Positions 47,375 to 57,172 of a stretch of DNA of 64,000 bases are shown one piece after another (position 1 is the first letter of the stretch; the number at the start of each line of letters is the position of its first letter). The notes under the pieces are model-generated. The model saw only the letters and a list, made by a program, of their open reading frames with translations, searched no databases and had not been told where the DNA came from. The DNA is from UBA1205 sp045534635. GTDB lineage: Bacteria > Bacteroidota > Bacteroidia > Bacteroidales > WCHB1-69. Made by a program: the position numbers and the translations under genes. The stretch spans positions 62,001-126,000 of the forward strand of contig JAZSKB010000039.1 in the NCBI GenBank assembly GCA_045534635.1, in the 5' to 3' direction.

Positions 47375-49468
47375 TTATTTATGAAATTTCCATTTTGACA
47401 CCAATTCTTCAATTTTAGCTGCTGGAGGTTCTGCATAACTAAAGAATTCCATAGAAGCGGTCCCTCTTCCAGAAGTAAGAGAACGTAAATTGGTGATATA
47501 ACCAAACATTTCTGATAGAGGCACTTGAACTCTAACGTGTTGAACTCCAGCTTTAGCAATTATTTCTTCTACAACTGCTCTTTTACGATTTAAATCTCCA
47601 GTTACACTACCCAAATATTCATCAGGAGTAACAACTTCTAACTTCATAATTGGTTCCAACAAAGTTGGAGTGGCTTTTCTTGCAGCCTCTTTAAATGCTT
47701 TATTTGCACATATTTCAAAAGCATTTGCATCTGAATCTACTGTATGATAAGAACCATCAATTAGGCGAACTTTAGCACTAATCATTGGATATCCCAAAAG
47801 TGGACCATTTAACAATGCTTTTTCAAAACCTTTTTCTATAGCTGGAATAAATTCTTTAGGAATATTTCCTCCTTTAACTTCATTGATAAATTGCAAACCT
47901 TTTACGCCGTCATCTGCGGGAGATAATTCAAATTCTATATCCGCAAATTGACCTTTACCTCCAGTTTGTTTTTTGTATATTTCTTTATGATGAACAGTAG
48001 ATTTCAGTGCTTCTCTGTAAGAAACTACAGGATTTCCTGAATTGCACTCAACACGAAATTCTCTTCTAATTCTATCTAATAAAATTTCCAAGTGCAATTC
48101 TCCCATTCCACTAATAATTGTTTGCCCTGTTTCTTCGCTTGTACTTACTTTAAAAGTTGGATCTTCTTCAGATAATTTTTGCAAACTAATTGCAAGTTTA
48201 TCCAAATCATCTTGCGTTTTTGGTTCGATAGCAATACTAATTACAGGTTCTGGAAATTCAATAGATTCTAATATAATTGGATGTTTTTCGTCACAAATAG
48301 TATTACCTGTTTTCATTTCTTTCATACCGACTAAAACACCAATATTTCCTGCACCTATTTCTTCTAATGGTTTTTGTTTATTAGCATGCATTTCAAAAAC
48401 TCGAGAAACACGTTCTTTTTTTCCTGTAGATGCATTTAAAACATAAGAACCTGCTTTAAGTACACCTGAATAAACTCTGAAAAAAGCCAATTTACCAACA
48501 AATGGGTCGGTTGCTATTTTAAATATCAAACCAGCAAATGGCGTTTTTTCATCAGGTTGACGTAATTCCTCATTGTTATTAATAGGATTTTTTCCTACTA
48601 TAGCATTTTTATCCAACGGACTTGGCAAATACAATGTAACAGCGTCTAATAAACGTTGTACACCTTTATTTCTAAATGAAGAACCACACAATACAGGTGT
48701 AATTTTCAAATTGATTGTTGCTTCACGAATTGCGGAAATAATATCTTCAACAGTAATTAAATTTTCATCTTCTAAATATTTTTCCAACAAATCTTCACGT
48801 TCTTCGGCAACACCTTCTATCAATTTAAGTCTGTATTCAGCAACTTCATTTTGAATATCGTGAGGGATAGGTATTTCTCTAATAATAGTTCCATTAGAGG
48901 CTTCATCCCATTCATAGGCTTTATTAGTAACAAGGTCAACAATACCTTTAAAATTTTCTTCAGCACCTATTGGAATTTGCAACGGAACAGGATTAGCACC
49001 CAATTTAGAGGAAATTTGTTCTACAACATCAAAGAAATTGGCTCCCATTCTATCCATTTTATTGACATAACTGATGCGAGGAACACCATATTTGTCGGCT
49101 TGTCTCCAAACGGTTTCAGATTGTGGTTCTACCCCACCTACAGCACAAAACAATGCAACTGCAGCATCTAAAACACGCAAAGAACGTTCTACCTCTACGG
49201 TAAAATCTACGTGACCAGGAGTATCAATAATATTTATTTTGAATGGGATTTCATCTCGTTTCCAAAAAACAGTAGTCGCAGCAGAGGTAATGGTAATGCC
49301 TCTTTCTTGTTCTTGCTCCATAAAATCCATCGTAGCCGCACCATCATGTACTTCACCAAGCTTATAATTTTTGCCAGTATAGTACAAGATACGCTCGGTT
49401 GTGGTAGTTTTACCAGCATCAATATGAGCCATTATACCAATATTCCGAATCAATTTAATATCTTCCAT
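47375..49468 (-). CDS. fusA: elongation factor G
   Basis: Translocation GTPase, 697 aa. G domain with P-loop [20 protein letters not shown], switch [22 protein letters not shown] and [10 protein letters not shown]; then domains II-V ending [20 protein letters not shown]. It is of the EF-G1 type in the str operon. No tuf gene follows, unlike enterobacteria. Confidence 0.98.
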   Translation of the reverse strand: MEDIKLIRNIGIMAHIDAGKTTTTERILYYTGKNYKLGEVHDGAATMDFMEQEQERGITITSAATTVFWKRDEIPFKINIIDTPGHVDFTVEVERSLRVLDAAVALFCAVGGVEPQSETVWRQADKYGVPRISYVNKMDRMGANFFDVVEQISSKLGANPVPLQIPIGAEENFKGIVDLVTNKAYEWDEASNGTIIREIPIPHDIQNEVAEYRLKLIEGVAEEREDLLEKYLEDENLITVEDIISAIREATINLKITPVLCGSSFRNKGVQRLLDAVTLYLPSPLDKNAIVGKNPINNNEELRQPDEKTPFAGLIFKIATDPFVGKLAFFRVYSGVLKAGSYVLNASTGKKERVSRVFEMHANKQKPLEEIGAGNIGVLVGMKEMKTGNTICDEKHPIILESIEFPEPVISIAIEPKTQDDLDKLAISLQKLSEEDPTFKVSTSEETGQTIISGMGELHLEILLDRIRREFRVECNSGNPVVSYREALKSTVHHKEIYKKQTGGKGQFADIEFELSPADDGVKGLQFINEVKGGNIPKEFIPAIEKGFEKALLNGPLLGYPMISAKVRLIDGSYHTVDSDANAFEICANKAFKEAARKATPTLLEPIMKLEVVTPDEYLGSVTGDLNRKRAVVEEIIAKAGVQHVRVQVPLSEMFGYITNLRSLTSGRGTASMEFFSYAEPPAAKIEELVSKWKFHK

Positions 49469-49505
49469 TTACTCTGCCTTGATTTGCGTCTTTATAATAT
49501 ATATG

Positions 49506-49973
49506 TTAGAAACGGAAATGAGAGAATGCTTTGTTTGCTTCTGCCATTCTGTGAATATCTTCTTTACGTTTAAAAGCGGCACCTTCTTCTTTGTATGCAG
49601 CCATAATTTCAGCGGCTAATCTTTGACTCATTGATTTCTCATGACGTTTGCGAGAGAAATTAATAAGATTTTTCATTCCTACAGATTGTTTACGTTCTGG
49701 ACGAATTTCTGATGGAATTTGAAATGTTGCACCACCAATTCTTCTACTACGAACTTCAACAGAAGGTGTTACATTTGCCAACGCTTTTTTCCAAACCTCT
49801 AACCCATCTTCGTTAGTTTTGTTTGCAACTACATCTATTGCATCATAAAATATTTTGAATGCAGTATTTTTTTTGCCTCCCAACATAATATTGTTGACAA
49901 ACTTTGTTACCTGAACATCACCATATTTTGGGTCTGGTAAAATTATTCTTTTCTTTGGACTTGATTTTCTCAT
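49506..49973 (-). CDS. rpsG: 30S ribosomal protein S7
   Basis: 155 aa; nucleates the 30S head. [20 protein letters not shown] and the C-terminal [18 protein letters not shown] are diagnostic. Confidence 0.97.
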   Translation of the reverse strand: MRKSSPKKRIILPDPKYGDVQVTKFVNNIMLGGKKNTAFKIFYDAIDVVANKTNEDGLEVWKKALANVTPSVEVRSRRIGGATFQIPSEIRPERKQSVGMKNLINFSRKRHEKSMSQRLAAEIMAAYKEEGAAFKRKEDIHRMAEANKAFSHFRF

Positions 49974-49997
49974 ATTATCTTTTATAGATATTACTAA

Positions 49998-50378
49998 CTA
50001 TGCTTTTGCTTTAGGACGTTTTGCACCATATTTTGAACGTCTTTGTTTTCTTCCTTCTACACCAGAAGTATCTAATGCACCACGAATGATATGGTATCTT
50101 ACACCTGGAAGGTCTTTTACCCTACCACCTCTAATCATCACGATTGAGTGTTCTTGCAAATTGTGACCTTCGCCTGGAATGTAGGCATTCACTTCTTTTT
50201 GATTTGTAAGTCTTACTCTGGCTACTTTACGCATTGCAGAATTTGGTTTTTTGGGTGTGGTTGTATATACTCTCACACATACACCTCTACGTTGCGGACA
50301 AGAATCCAATGCAGGAGACTTACTCTTGTACTTCATTTGAGTTCTTCCTTTTCTAACTAATTGTTGTATTGTAGGCAT
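49998..50378 (-). CDS. rpsL: 30S ribosomal protein S12
   Basis: 126 aa; decoding centre. [20 protein letters not shown], then [16 protein letters not shown] and [15 protein letters not shown]. The lysines at 43-44 and 88, where streptomycin-resistance changes usually fall, are wild type. It is first gene of the str-S10-spc-alpha operon. Confidence 0.97.
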   Translation of the reverse strand: MPTIQQLVRKGRTQMKYKSKSPALDSCPQRRGVCVRVYTTTPKKPNSAMRKVARVRLTNQKEVNAYIPGEGHNLQEHSIVMIRGGRVKDLPGVRYHIIRGALDTSGVEGRKQRRSKYGAKRPKAKA

Positions 50379-50443
50379 ATCTTACAATTTATCCTTTATT
50401 TTTTTATTTATACTTTTCCCTTTATAATATTTTTTTGGGAATG

Positions 50444-50451
50444 CAAATGTA
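50444..50451 (-). promoter_or_regulatory. -7 box TACATTTG of the ribosomal operon
   Basis: TAnnTTTG on the minus strand, 66 bases before the rpsL ATG. No other consensus box was noticed further down the cluster, so it may drive the whole 18-kb unit. Confidence 0.65.
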
Positions 50452-50925
50452 TAATTTTTTTTCCTAATAAGAACTCTTTTTCAATAAAATAATTAAAAAA
50501 ATATATCAACATCTTCGTTAACAGGCTCAATATCTTCTTTTTTTTCTTTATATTTTAATATAATTATTTGATTTATAATACATTATAAATACAACAAGAA
50601 AACAACAACAAACACAAAAAAAATCTCAACACTGATATATTTTTTTCTATTTTGATTTATTTTTTAACAAAATAGAGTTAATTTTTTTCTATTCTCAACA
50701 TTTTTTTTGGTCTCATTTGGAAGCATTTTTGAAAAAAACTGTACAAAATGCATCAATTTTACTCATTATTTTATCGTCCATTTTATTGCAAATCGCATCT
50801 TTATTTATAATCATTGATTTTGAAACAAATTCTAGTATATTATATATAATAGTAAGATTTGTTTCAGCACAAAATTAAAATCACAAATAAATTTTTATCA
50901 ATAGTGTTTTATATTGTTTTTTTTG

Positions 50926-50933
50926 TACTTTTG
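50926..50933 (+). promoter_or_regulatory. -7 box TACTTTTG for tetR-activator genes
   Basis: TAnnTTTG 41 bases before the ATG at 50974, in a T-rich tract. Confidence 0.65.
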
Positions 50934-50973
50934 CATATCAACAATTTTGTTAAACAGATTAGTTAATTAAAAT

Positions 50974-51597
50974 ATGAACAATATTGATAATCTATCAAAT
51001 AGTGCTGAAGCAATACTTTTAGCTGCCAAAAAAGTATTTTTGCAAAAAGGGTATGCTGGTGCCACTACTACCGAAATTGCCCGTCAAGCGGGAGTTACAC
51101 ATGCTATGCTTCATTATTATTATGGCACAAAAGAAAACATATTTATAAAAATACTTGAATCAAGTGCACAAGAAATGATGACATCATTTTCATCTGCACT
51201 CAATAGTGATTTGCCATTTTTTGAAAAAATTAAAGTTTGTATCGAATTACATTTTGATTTTGTAGTTCAAAACCCGACTATGCCTTTTTTTCTTTTAAAT
51301 GAATTTATCTCCAATGTAAAAAATATAAAAATGGCATATCCATTTTTAAACCCTATAATGATATCATGTTACAATATTTTACAAGAACAAATTCAAAATG
51401 AGGTGGCGAATAACAATATTCGTTATATAGAAGCCAGTCATTTACTATATAATATTATATCACTTAATGTTTGTTCTGTTATGATACAACCATTATCTGA
51501 ACATTTATTTAATATAAACCAAGAAGAATACAAAGCATTTTTGGCACAAAGGAAATTAGAAAATATTGAAATTATATTTAATCGATTATATAAATAG
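50974..51597 (+). CDS. TetR/AcrR family transcriptional regulator
   Basis: 207 aa; DNA-binding helix-turn-helix at about 10-58 (AEAILLAAKKVFLQKGYAGA, then TTTEIARQAGVTHAMLHYYY) and a ligand-binding helical C-terminus. The stop lies 3 bp before the activator-like gene, so it probably controls that two-gene operon and itself. The ligand is unknown; given the partner, an acyl-CoA or related metabolite is a guess. Confidence 0.88.
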   Translation: MNNIDNLSNSAEAILLAAKKVFLQKGYAGATTTEIARQAGVTHAMLHYYYGTKENIFIKILESSAQEMMTSFSSALNSDLPFFEKIKVCIELHFDFVVQNPTMPFFLLNEFISNVKNIKMAYPFLNPIMISCYNILQEQIQNEVANNNIRYIEASHLLYNIISLNVCSVMIQPLSEHLFNINQEEYKAFLAQRKLENIEIIFNRLYK

Positions 51598-51600
51598 CAA

Positions 51601-54600
51601 ATGAGAAAAGAAGTTCCAATATATAATATAGGTATAGACATTGGTTCTACGACATTAAAAATGGTTGTCCTTGATTCCACAGGAGAAATATTATATACAG
51701 ACTATCGAAGACACAATACCGATATAAAACAAGCAGCAAGAGAAAGTTATGAAAAACTATATCATCAACTTGGAGATTGTAAGATGAATATCACAATGAC
51801 AGGTTCTGTTGGTATGGGATATGCTGAAAAAATCGGAGCAAATTTTGTTCAAGAAGTTGTTGCCGCAGCAGAATTTGTAAAAATCAAATATCCAGAAGTA
51901 CGTACATTTATTGATATCGGCGGAGAAGACAGTAAAATGATATTTTTTGAGGAAGGAAAAATACCAGATATTCGTATGAATGGTAATTGTGCAGGAGGAA
52001 CTGGAGCATTTATTGACCAAACATCGGCATTATTAGAAATAGAAACATCTGAATTAAACAATTTAGCCAAACAAGCAAAAAATAGCTATCCGATAGCAAG
52101 TCGCTGTGGTGTATTTTCAAAAACTGATGTCCAAAATTTGATAAGCCGTAATGTAAGTCGTAACGATATTGCAGCCTCTGTTTTCAATGCTATAGCAATA
52201 CAAGTAATAAGTTCATTGGCAAAAGGACATGATATTTATCCCAAAATATTTATGTGTGGTGGACCATTTGCATTTTTATCAGAACTTAAAAAAGCATTTC
52301 AAAATGTACTCAATCTACAAGAAGAAGATTGTATTTTACCAGAAAAAGCAGAATTAATTCCTGCTTGGGGTTGTGCATTAATTTCTCTACAAAAAGCACA
52401 AAAAAACAATATTCGATTAACAGAAGTTATTTATTTAATACGATTCAAAAAAGAAGATTTATTCCAAGAATCCATCAGCAATAGATTACCAAAGTTATTT
52501 GATTCTCAAGAAGATTTTGAGCAATGGCAACAAAACAAAATAGTACATTTTGTACCACGAATCAAAATTGAAGAACTCGAAGACGAAGAATGTTTTTTGG
52601 GAGTAGATTCTGGTTCAACAACAACAAAATTGGTAGTTTTAGACAAAAAAGGACGTATTTTTTTTGAAGATTATAGCCGTAATAAAGGCGATAGCTTTAA
52701 TGCTTTTTTAGAAGCATTGAAAAGATTGAAATCGTATGCTGAAAATCACAACAAACATTTAAAAATTGTTGGTAGTGCGGCTACTGGTTACGGAGAAAAT
52801 TTAATAAAGACCGCATTCAATCTTCAAAGTGGCGTTGTGGAAACAATAGCCCATTTTTTGGCAGCCAAACAAGTAAAACCCGATTTATCGTTTATTCTTG
52901 ATATTGGTGGACAAGATATGAAAGCGATTTACATAGAAAATGGAAGTATCAATCGATTGGAAATCAATGAAGCATGTTCTTCTGGTTGTGGTTCTTTTAT
53001 AGAAAATTTTGCGAATATGCTACATTATCCAGTAGCAGAATTTGCAAAAATATCTTGTTTTGCACAACAACCTTACGACCTCGGTACACGCTGTACCGTT
53101 TTTATGAATTCAAAAGTAAAACAAGCAATGCGAGAAGGTGCTGCTACTGAAGATATTGCTGCGGGATTTTCTTATTCGGTTATTAAAAATTGTCTTTTTA
53201 AAGTTCTTAAAATAAAAAACATTGATGAATTAGGAGAAAATATTGTTGTTCAAGGTGGAACATTTAAAAATTTATCTATTGTTAGAGCATTAGAAATACT
53301 TACAGGAAAATCGGTGTATTATTCAGATATTCCTGAATTAATGGGAGCATACGGTGCTGCAATTTATGCACAACATCACCATAATTTAAACAATAGTGTA
53401 AACATCGACCATTTAATTCATTCTCAAGAATATAATTCTACATTTGAACATTGCAAAGGTTGTGAAAATCAATGTACTGTAAAGATATTTCATTTTAACA
53501 ATGGAAATATATTTTACTCTGGCAACAATTGCGAAAAAATATATTCCAACAAAGATGAAAATTTTGTAAAAGGTGAAAATCAACATAATACAAAATACAA
53601 ACTTCTTTTCAATCGTCCGATAATAAATAAAGAGAAAAGCAAATTACGTATCGGAATACCTCGTGCATTGGGGATTTACGAAAATTATCCTTTTTGGAAT
53701 GCTTTACTTTCGGCTTGTGACATTCAAATAGTACTTTCGGGAACATCAAGCAATAATCTTTACCAAAAAGGCATTCGTACATTGATGTCTGACAATATTT
53801 GTTTTCCTGCTAAATTGATGCACGGGCACATTGTTGATTTGATAGAGAAAAAAGTGGATAGAATACTTTATCCATATATTGTTTTTGAACGAAAAGAAGA
53901 CAAATTATCAAAAAATAGTTACAATTGTCCTATTGTAGCAGGTTATTCCGATGTTTTAAAAAGTTCGATAGAACCTGCAGAAGAGCACAATATTCCATTA
54001 GATTCGCCAATTGTATCGTTTAACAATGAGAAATTGCTTCGTAAATCTTGTACCAAATATTTATTGAGTTTAGGTGTTGATAAAAAAAATATCTCACAAG
54101 CAATTGATAAGGCAATTGCTGCACAAAATGAATATATGTCAACACTTCAAAAAGATGCTCAACGAATAATAGAAAATGCGAAAAAAAATAACAAAATGGT
54201 TGTTGTCTTGGCATGTCGTCCATATCATATCGACCCATTGATTCAACATAAAATTTCTGATGTTATAGCAGATATGGGGATAGATATTATCACAGAAAAC
54301 ATTGTAAATAAAGAAGATAACACGATTTACAAACATATTCATTCTATTACACAATGGGCATATCCAAATCGAATTTTCAAGGCTGCAAACTATGTTGCCA
54401 ATAGCAAAGATAATATTCATTTTGTAGAATTAACTTCCTTTGGTTGCGGACCAGATGCATTTATTTTAGATGAAGTTGCTGAAATTTTGAAAAGAAAAGG
54501 CAAAAACCTTACTATTTTAAAAATTGACGATGTAAACAACATTGGTTCTTTACGTTTACGGATTCGTTCTGTAATAGAAAGCATTAAATTTCAAAGTGTT

Positions 54601-55863
54601 ATACAAAAAGATTTGCCATTTAAGACAACAAAATTATTTACCAAATCGGAAAAACATCGTACAATTTTAGCACCTTATTTTGCAGAAGGATATTCTGAAT
54701 TATTACCTCCATTATTTAAATTAATGGGATACAACCTCATCAATTTACCATCTGGCGATATAGAAAGTGCAGAATTAGGATTGAAATATGCTAACAATGA
54801 AATATGTTATCCTGCAACTATTGTTGTAGGCTCTATTATCAAAGCATTACAAAGCGGAAAATACAATTTTAATGATATTGCCGTAGGAATAACACAAACA
54901 GGAGGACAATGTCGAGCATCTAATTATATTTCATTAATAAAGAATGCTTTAGTATCTGCAGGTTTTGAACATGTTCCTGTGATTTCTGTGGCTTTTGGCG
55001 ATGATATGACCAACGAACAACCCGGTTTTAAGCTCAAATGGAATAAATGTTTCAAAACTGCACTTTTTGCATTAATGTTTTCCGATGCTTTATCTAAATT
55101 GTATTATCCTGCTGTTTGTAGAGAAAACAAAAAAGGTATTGCTGCTCAATTAAGAAAACAATATCTACAAGCCTCACTTGCTTTAATAGAAAAAAAAGAC
55201 AGAAAAGGTTTGCTAAAATTGCTTGAAAAAGCGGTAAAAGATTTTGAGGCTATCACAATAAACAACGACAAAGTTCCTGTTATTGGCGTTGTTGGAGAAA
55301 TATACATTAAATACAACTCTTTTAGTCACAAACATGTTTTAGATTGGTTAAGCAATCAAGGTATTGAAGTAGTGGCACCTTCTATGTATAATTTTTTCAT
55401 TATTAGTTTTGTAAATCAACATATTAACAAGCATACACATCTAAAAAAAGTAGCAATTCCACTTTGGCTCAACGATAAAATTTATAATTGTGTTTACAAA
55501 TACGCTAAACAATTTGACAAAGTTGGTTCTAAATATCAATATTACAGACCTTTTTCAAATATATTCCATGATGCAAAATTAGCTGTTGAAATCATCAATC
55601 CGGCTGCCAATTTTGGTGAAGGGTGGCTGATTCCTGCTGAATTGGCAAGTTTTGCCAATAGCGGTATCAACAATGCTATTAGTTTACAACCTTTTGGTTG
55701 TATTGCCAATCATGTAATTTCTAAAGGTATTGAAAAACGTGTCAAAAAATTGTATCCTAAAATGAATTTATTGTCATTAGATTTTGATTCGGGAACATCT
55801 GAAGCCAATGTACTCAATAGGTTGCATTTTATGGTAGAAAATTGTAAACACTTATCAGATTAA
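51601..55863 (+). CDS. 2-hydroxyacyl-CoA dehydratase activator-like fusion protein (two BadF/BcrA ATPase domains plus DUF2229)
   Basis: 1420 aa. ATP-driven electron-activating proteins of this family pass an electron to radical 2-hydroxyacyl-CoA dehydratases or benzoyl-CoA reductases. Two ASKHA ATPase domains are seen: about 5-265 (IGIDIGSTTLKMVVLD and GNCAGGTGAFIDQ, Cys130) and about 328-600 (LGVDSGSTTTKLVVLD and EACSSGCGSFIENFA, Cys459 and Cys463). The cysteines should bind the bridging [4Fe-4S] cluster. The rest, from about 680, looks like DUF2229 and dehydratase-like regions (IGIPRALGIYENYPFW, SFGCGPDAF, GITQTGGQCRASNY). No dehydratase alpha/beta genes are adjacent, so its partner is unclear. 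Confidence 0.86.
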   Translation: MRKEVPIYNIGIDIGSTTLKMVVLDSTGEILYTDYRRHNTDIKQAARESYEKLYHQLGDCKMNITMTGSVGMGYAEKIGANFVQEVVAAAEFVKIKYPEVRTFIDIGGEDSKMIFFEEGKIPDIRMNGNCAGGTGAFIDQTSALLEIETSELNNLAKQAKNSYPIASRCGVFSKTDVQNLISRNVSRNDIAASVFNAIAIQVISSLAKGHDIYPKIFMCGGPFAFLSELKKAFQNVLNLQEEDCILPEKAELIPAWGCALISLQKAQKNNIRLTEVIYLIRFKKEDLFQESISNRLPKLFDSQEDFEQWQQNKIVHFVPRIKIEELEDEECFLGVDSGSTTTKLVVLDKKGRIFFEDYSRNKGDSFNAFLEALKRLKSYAENHNKHLKIVGSAATGYGENLIKTAFNLQSGVVETIAHFLAAKQVKPDLSFILDIGGQDMKAIYIENGSINRLEINEACSSGCGSFIENFANMLHYPVAEFAKISCFAQQPYDLGTRCTVFMNSKVKQAMREGAATEDIAAGFSYSVIKNCLFKVLKIKNIDELGENIVVQGGTFKNLSIVRALEILTGKSVYYSDIPELMGAYGAAIYAQHHHNLNNSVNIDHLIHSQEYNSTFEHCKGCENQCTVKIFHFNNGNIFYSGNNCEKIYSNKDENFVKGENQHNTKYKLLFNRPIINKEKSKLRIGIPRALGIYENYPFWNALLSACDIQIVLSGTSSNNLYQKGIRTLMSDNICFPAKLMHGHIVDLIEKKVDRILYPYIVFERKEDKLSKNSYNCPIVAGYSDVLKSSIEPAEEHNIPLDSPIVSFNNEKLLRKSCTKYLLSLGVDKKNISQAIDKAIAAQNEYMSTLQKDAQRIIENAKKNNKMVVVLACRPYHIDPLIQHKISDVIADMGIDIITENIVNKEDNTIYKHIHSITQWAYPNRIFKAANYVANSKDNIHFVELTSFGCGPDAFILDEVAEILKRKGKNLTILKIDDVNNIGSLRLRIRSVIESIKFQSVIQKDLPFKTTKLFTKSEKHRTILAPYFAEGYSELLPPLFKLMGYNLINLPSGDIESAELGLKYANNEICYPATIVVGSIIKALQSGKYNFNDIAVGITQTGGQCRASNYISLIKNALVSAGFEHVPVISVAFGDDMTNEQPGFKLKWNKCFKTALFALMFSDALSKLYYPAVCRENKKGIAAQLRKQYLQASLALIEKKDRKGLLKLLEKAVKDFEAITINNDKVPVIGVVGEIYIKYNSFSHKHVLDWLSNQGIEVVAPSMYNFFIISFVNQHINKHTHLKKVAIPLWLNDKIYNCVYKYAKQFDKVGSKYQYYRPFSNIFHDAKLAVEIINPAANFGEGWLIPAELASFANSGINNAISLQPFGCIANHVISKGIEKRVKKLYPKMNLLSLDFDSGTSEANVLNRLHFMVENCKHLSD

Positions 55864-55901
55864 CATCTCTTTTTCAATAGAAACTCTGTTCTACCGAATT
55901 T

Positions 55902-56005
55902 TGCAATGTTGTTGCTTTTATATTTTTTTATCAATGGAGGTTGAGTCTGCCGAAACCTCCGCAATTCATGTGTTTTAATTTTCGGTGTCTCCGATAGACT
56001 CAGAT
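55902..56005. repeat. REP-like copy, inverted orientation, left of R-M module 2
   Basis: Reverse form of the composite seen at 23728 and 28451: GCAATGTTGTTGC, TTTTATATTTTTTTATCAAT, then GGAGGTTGAGTCTGCCGAAACCTCC and a second degenerate hairpin CGGTGTCTCCGATAGACTCA. Confidence 0.8.
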
Positions 56006-56006
56006 A

Positions 56007-56033
56007 GCGAACACACGCACTGCGTGTGTTCGC
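56007..56033. repeat. 27-nt near-perfect palindrome (13-bp arms)
   Basis: GCGAACACACGCA and TGCGTGTGTTCGC around a single C. It joins the REP-like copy directly to the inverted repeat that bounds R-M module 2. There is no T-run, so it is not a standard terminator. Confidence 0.8.
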
Positions 56034-56091
56034 ATTACAAATACTTATATTCAATCCTGATGGATTACAAATCCAGCAGAACGGCAATAAC
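56034..56091. repeat. left inverted repeat of R-M module 2
   Basis: Reverse complement matches 58588-58642 with about seven mismatches over 54 bases (shared TTGCCGTTCTGCTGG and CAGGATTGA). Internally it can also form a hairpin (GGATT/AATCC). It contains the last codons of the nuclease gene. Confidence 0.8.
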
Positions 56092-57172
56092 ATACCTCTA
56101 ACGAATAATCAAATTCTTCATTTTTGTATAAAATCAAAGAATCAAAACCTGCGATGTCAAGTTTCTCAATGGTCAATAATTCCCGTTGTTTTAACCTCAA
56201 TACTTTACGAAGAATCCAATTCCCAAGTGCTTTGTTTGGATTGGACATGAGAGCTTTAGAGTTGTCTTGACACACTTTTGCTTGAAGCACATTCCCATCA
56301 GGTAAACGGAGTTTAAACACAACATCTCGACTTGGAAAAAAATCAGGTTGCAATTTGTGTATTTTGGCTGGTATTTTGATGTAAACTTCATCGGGGTCTC
56401 GCGGACGCCCATTTGCATTCCATTGATTCAATCCTGACCGTTCTTCAACTTTACGCACACCATTTTTATCTGTCGAATATAGTGGAAGAATAACATTTGG
56501 TCTGTTTTCGATACGTTCTAAAAGTATCGAATTACCAATTAATTGCTCCAATAACAAATAAGGATCTTTAATAATATCAATTGGCAAATGGACACATTCT
56601 TGTGGAACTTCAAAATGCTTCATCAATACCGATTTACTTTTATTAAAAGTGTATTTATGCTTTCCATCATCAAATGTGATACTTTTTTCGGAATCTTTGA
56701 CTCGTGCTATTTCTTCTGTGTTTACAAAATCATAGTCCGCATTGAATAGAATCAGTTCATTATAAGACCGACCGACAATATGGTATATTGGTTTTTCTAT
56801 ATTGTAAAGATTGTTTGCCAACAAAATTCGTTCATTTCTAAATTCAGCTAATTTATACGCAAGTTCATCGCCATGAAGTAATCTTAATTGTGTTGAAAGT
56901 TTATTAAACTCTGCAATTTTTTCGATGGATTGGTTATTTTTGAGTTGAAATGTTTTTATCCCAACCCCGATATTAGCGATTCGAGCATCATAAGCTGTGT
57001 CTGTGCGAGAAAGATTTTCTGCTTTCAAATATTTGCAAAACAAATTTTCTGTTACTCTGTAATGTATGAACGGAATTTCTGATTCAGAAAACAAATTGGA
57101 TAGTTGTCCCATAAGCGACAACATTTTTATATATTGTTCATTGGTTAACCAATCATGTACTGATAAATTCAT
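56051..57172 (-). CDS. type II restriction endonuclease, PD-(D/E)XK-like domain plus C-terminal B3-like DNA-binding domain
   Basis: 373 aa. About 30-90 contain YDARIANIGVGIKTF, where Asp62 and Lys73 fit a D...GxK nuclease core. About 245-360 (SGLNQWNANGRPRDPDEVY, then FFPSRDVVFKLRLPDGNVL, AKVCQDNSKALMSN) resemble the B3-like recognition domain found in NgoFVII and BfiI. The last eleven residues, CRSAGFVIHQD, are encoded by the flanking inverted repeat. Its ATG overlaps the methyltransferase stop (ATGA), so both are translated together. The recognition site is unknown. Confidence 0.75.
   Translation of the reverse strand: MNLSVHDWLTNEQYIKMLSLMGQLSNLFSESEIPFIHYRVTENLFCKYLKAENLSRTDTAYDARIANIGVGIKTFQLKNNQSIEKIAEFNKLSTQLRLLHGDELAYKLAEFRNERILLANNLYNIEKPIYHIVGRSYNELILFNADYDFVNTEEIARVKDSEKSITFDDGKHKYTFNKSKSVLMKHFEVPQECVHLPIDIIKDPYLLLEQLIGNSILLERIENRPNVILPLYSTDKNGVRKVEERSGLNQWNANGRPRDPDEVYIKIPAKIHKLQPDFFPSRDVVFKLRLPDGNVLQAKVCQDNSKALMSNPNKALGNWILRKVLRLKQRELLTIEKLDIAGFDSLILYKNEEFDYSLEVCYCRSAGFVIHQD

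Larger units (their letters stand above)
50379..50973. other. intergenic region between rpsL and the tetR-like gene
   Basis: A very AT-rich divergent region of 595 bp. It holds the ribosomal promoter box (50444) and the tetR-like promoter box (50926). A 33-codon frame on the minus strand (50713-50814) begins ATG but has no support as a gene. I see no RNA hairpin with a T-run. Confidence 0.6.

Noticed and set aside
50713..50814. 33-codon minus-strand frame upstream of rpsL
   Set aside because: Short, no ribosome-binding or homology evidence, in an AT-rich tract where such frames arise by chance.
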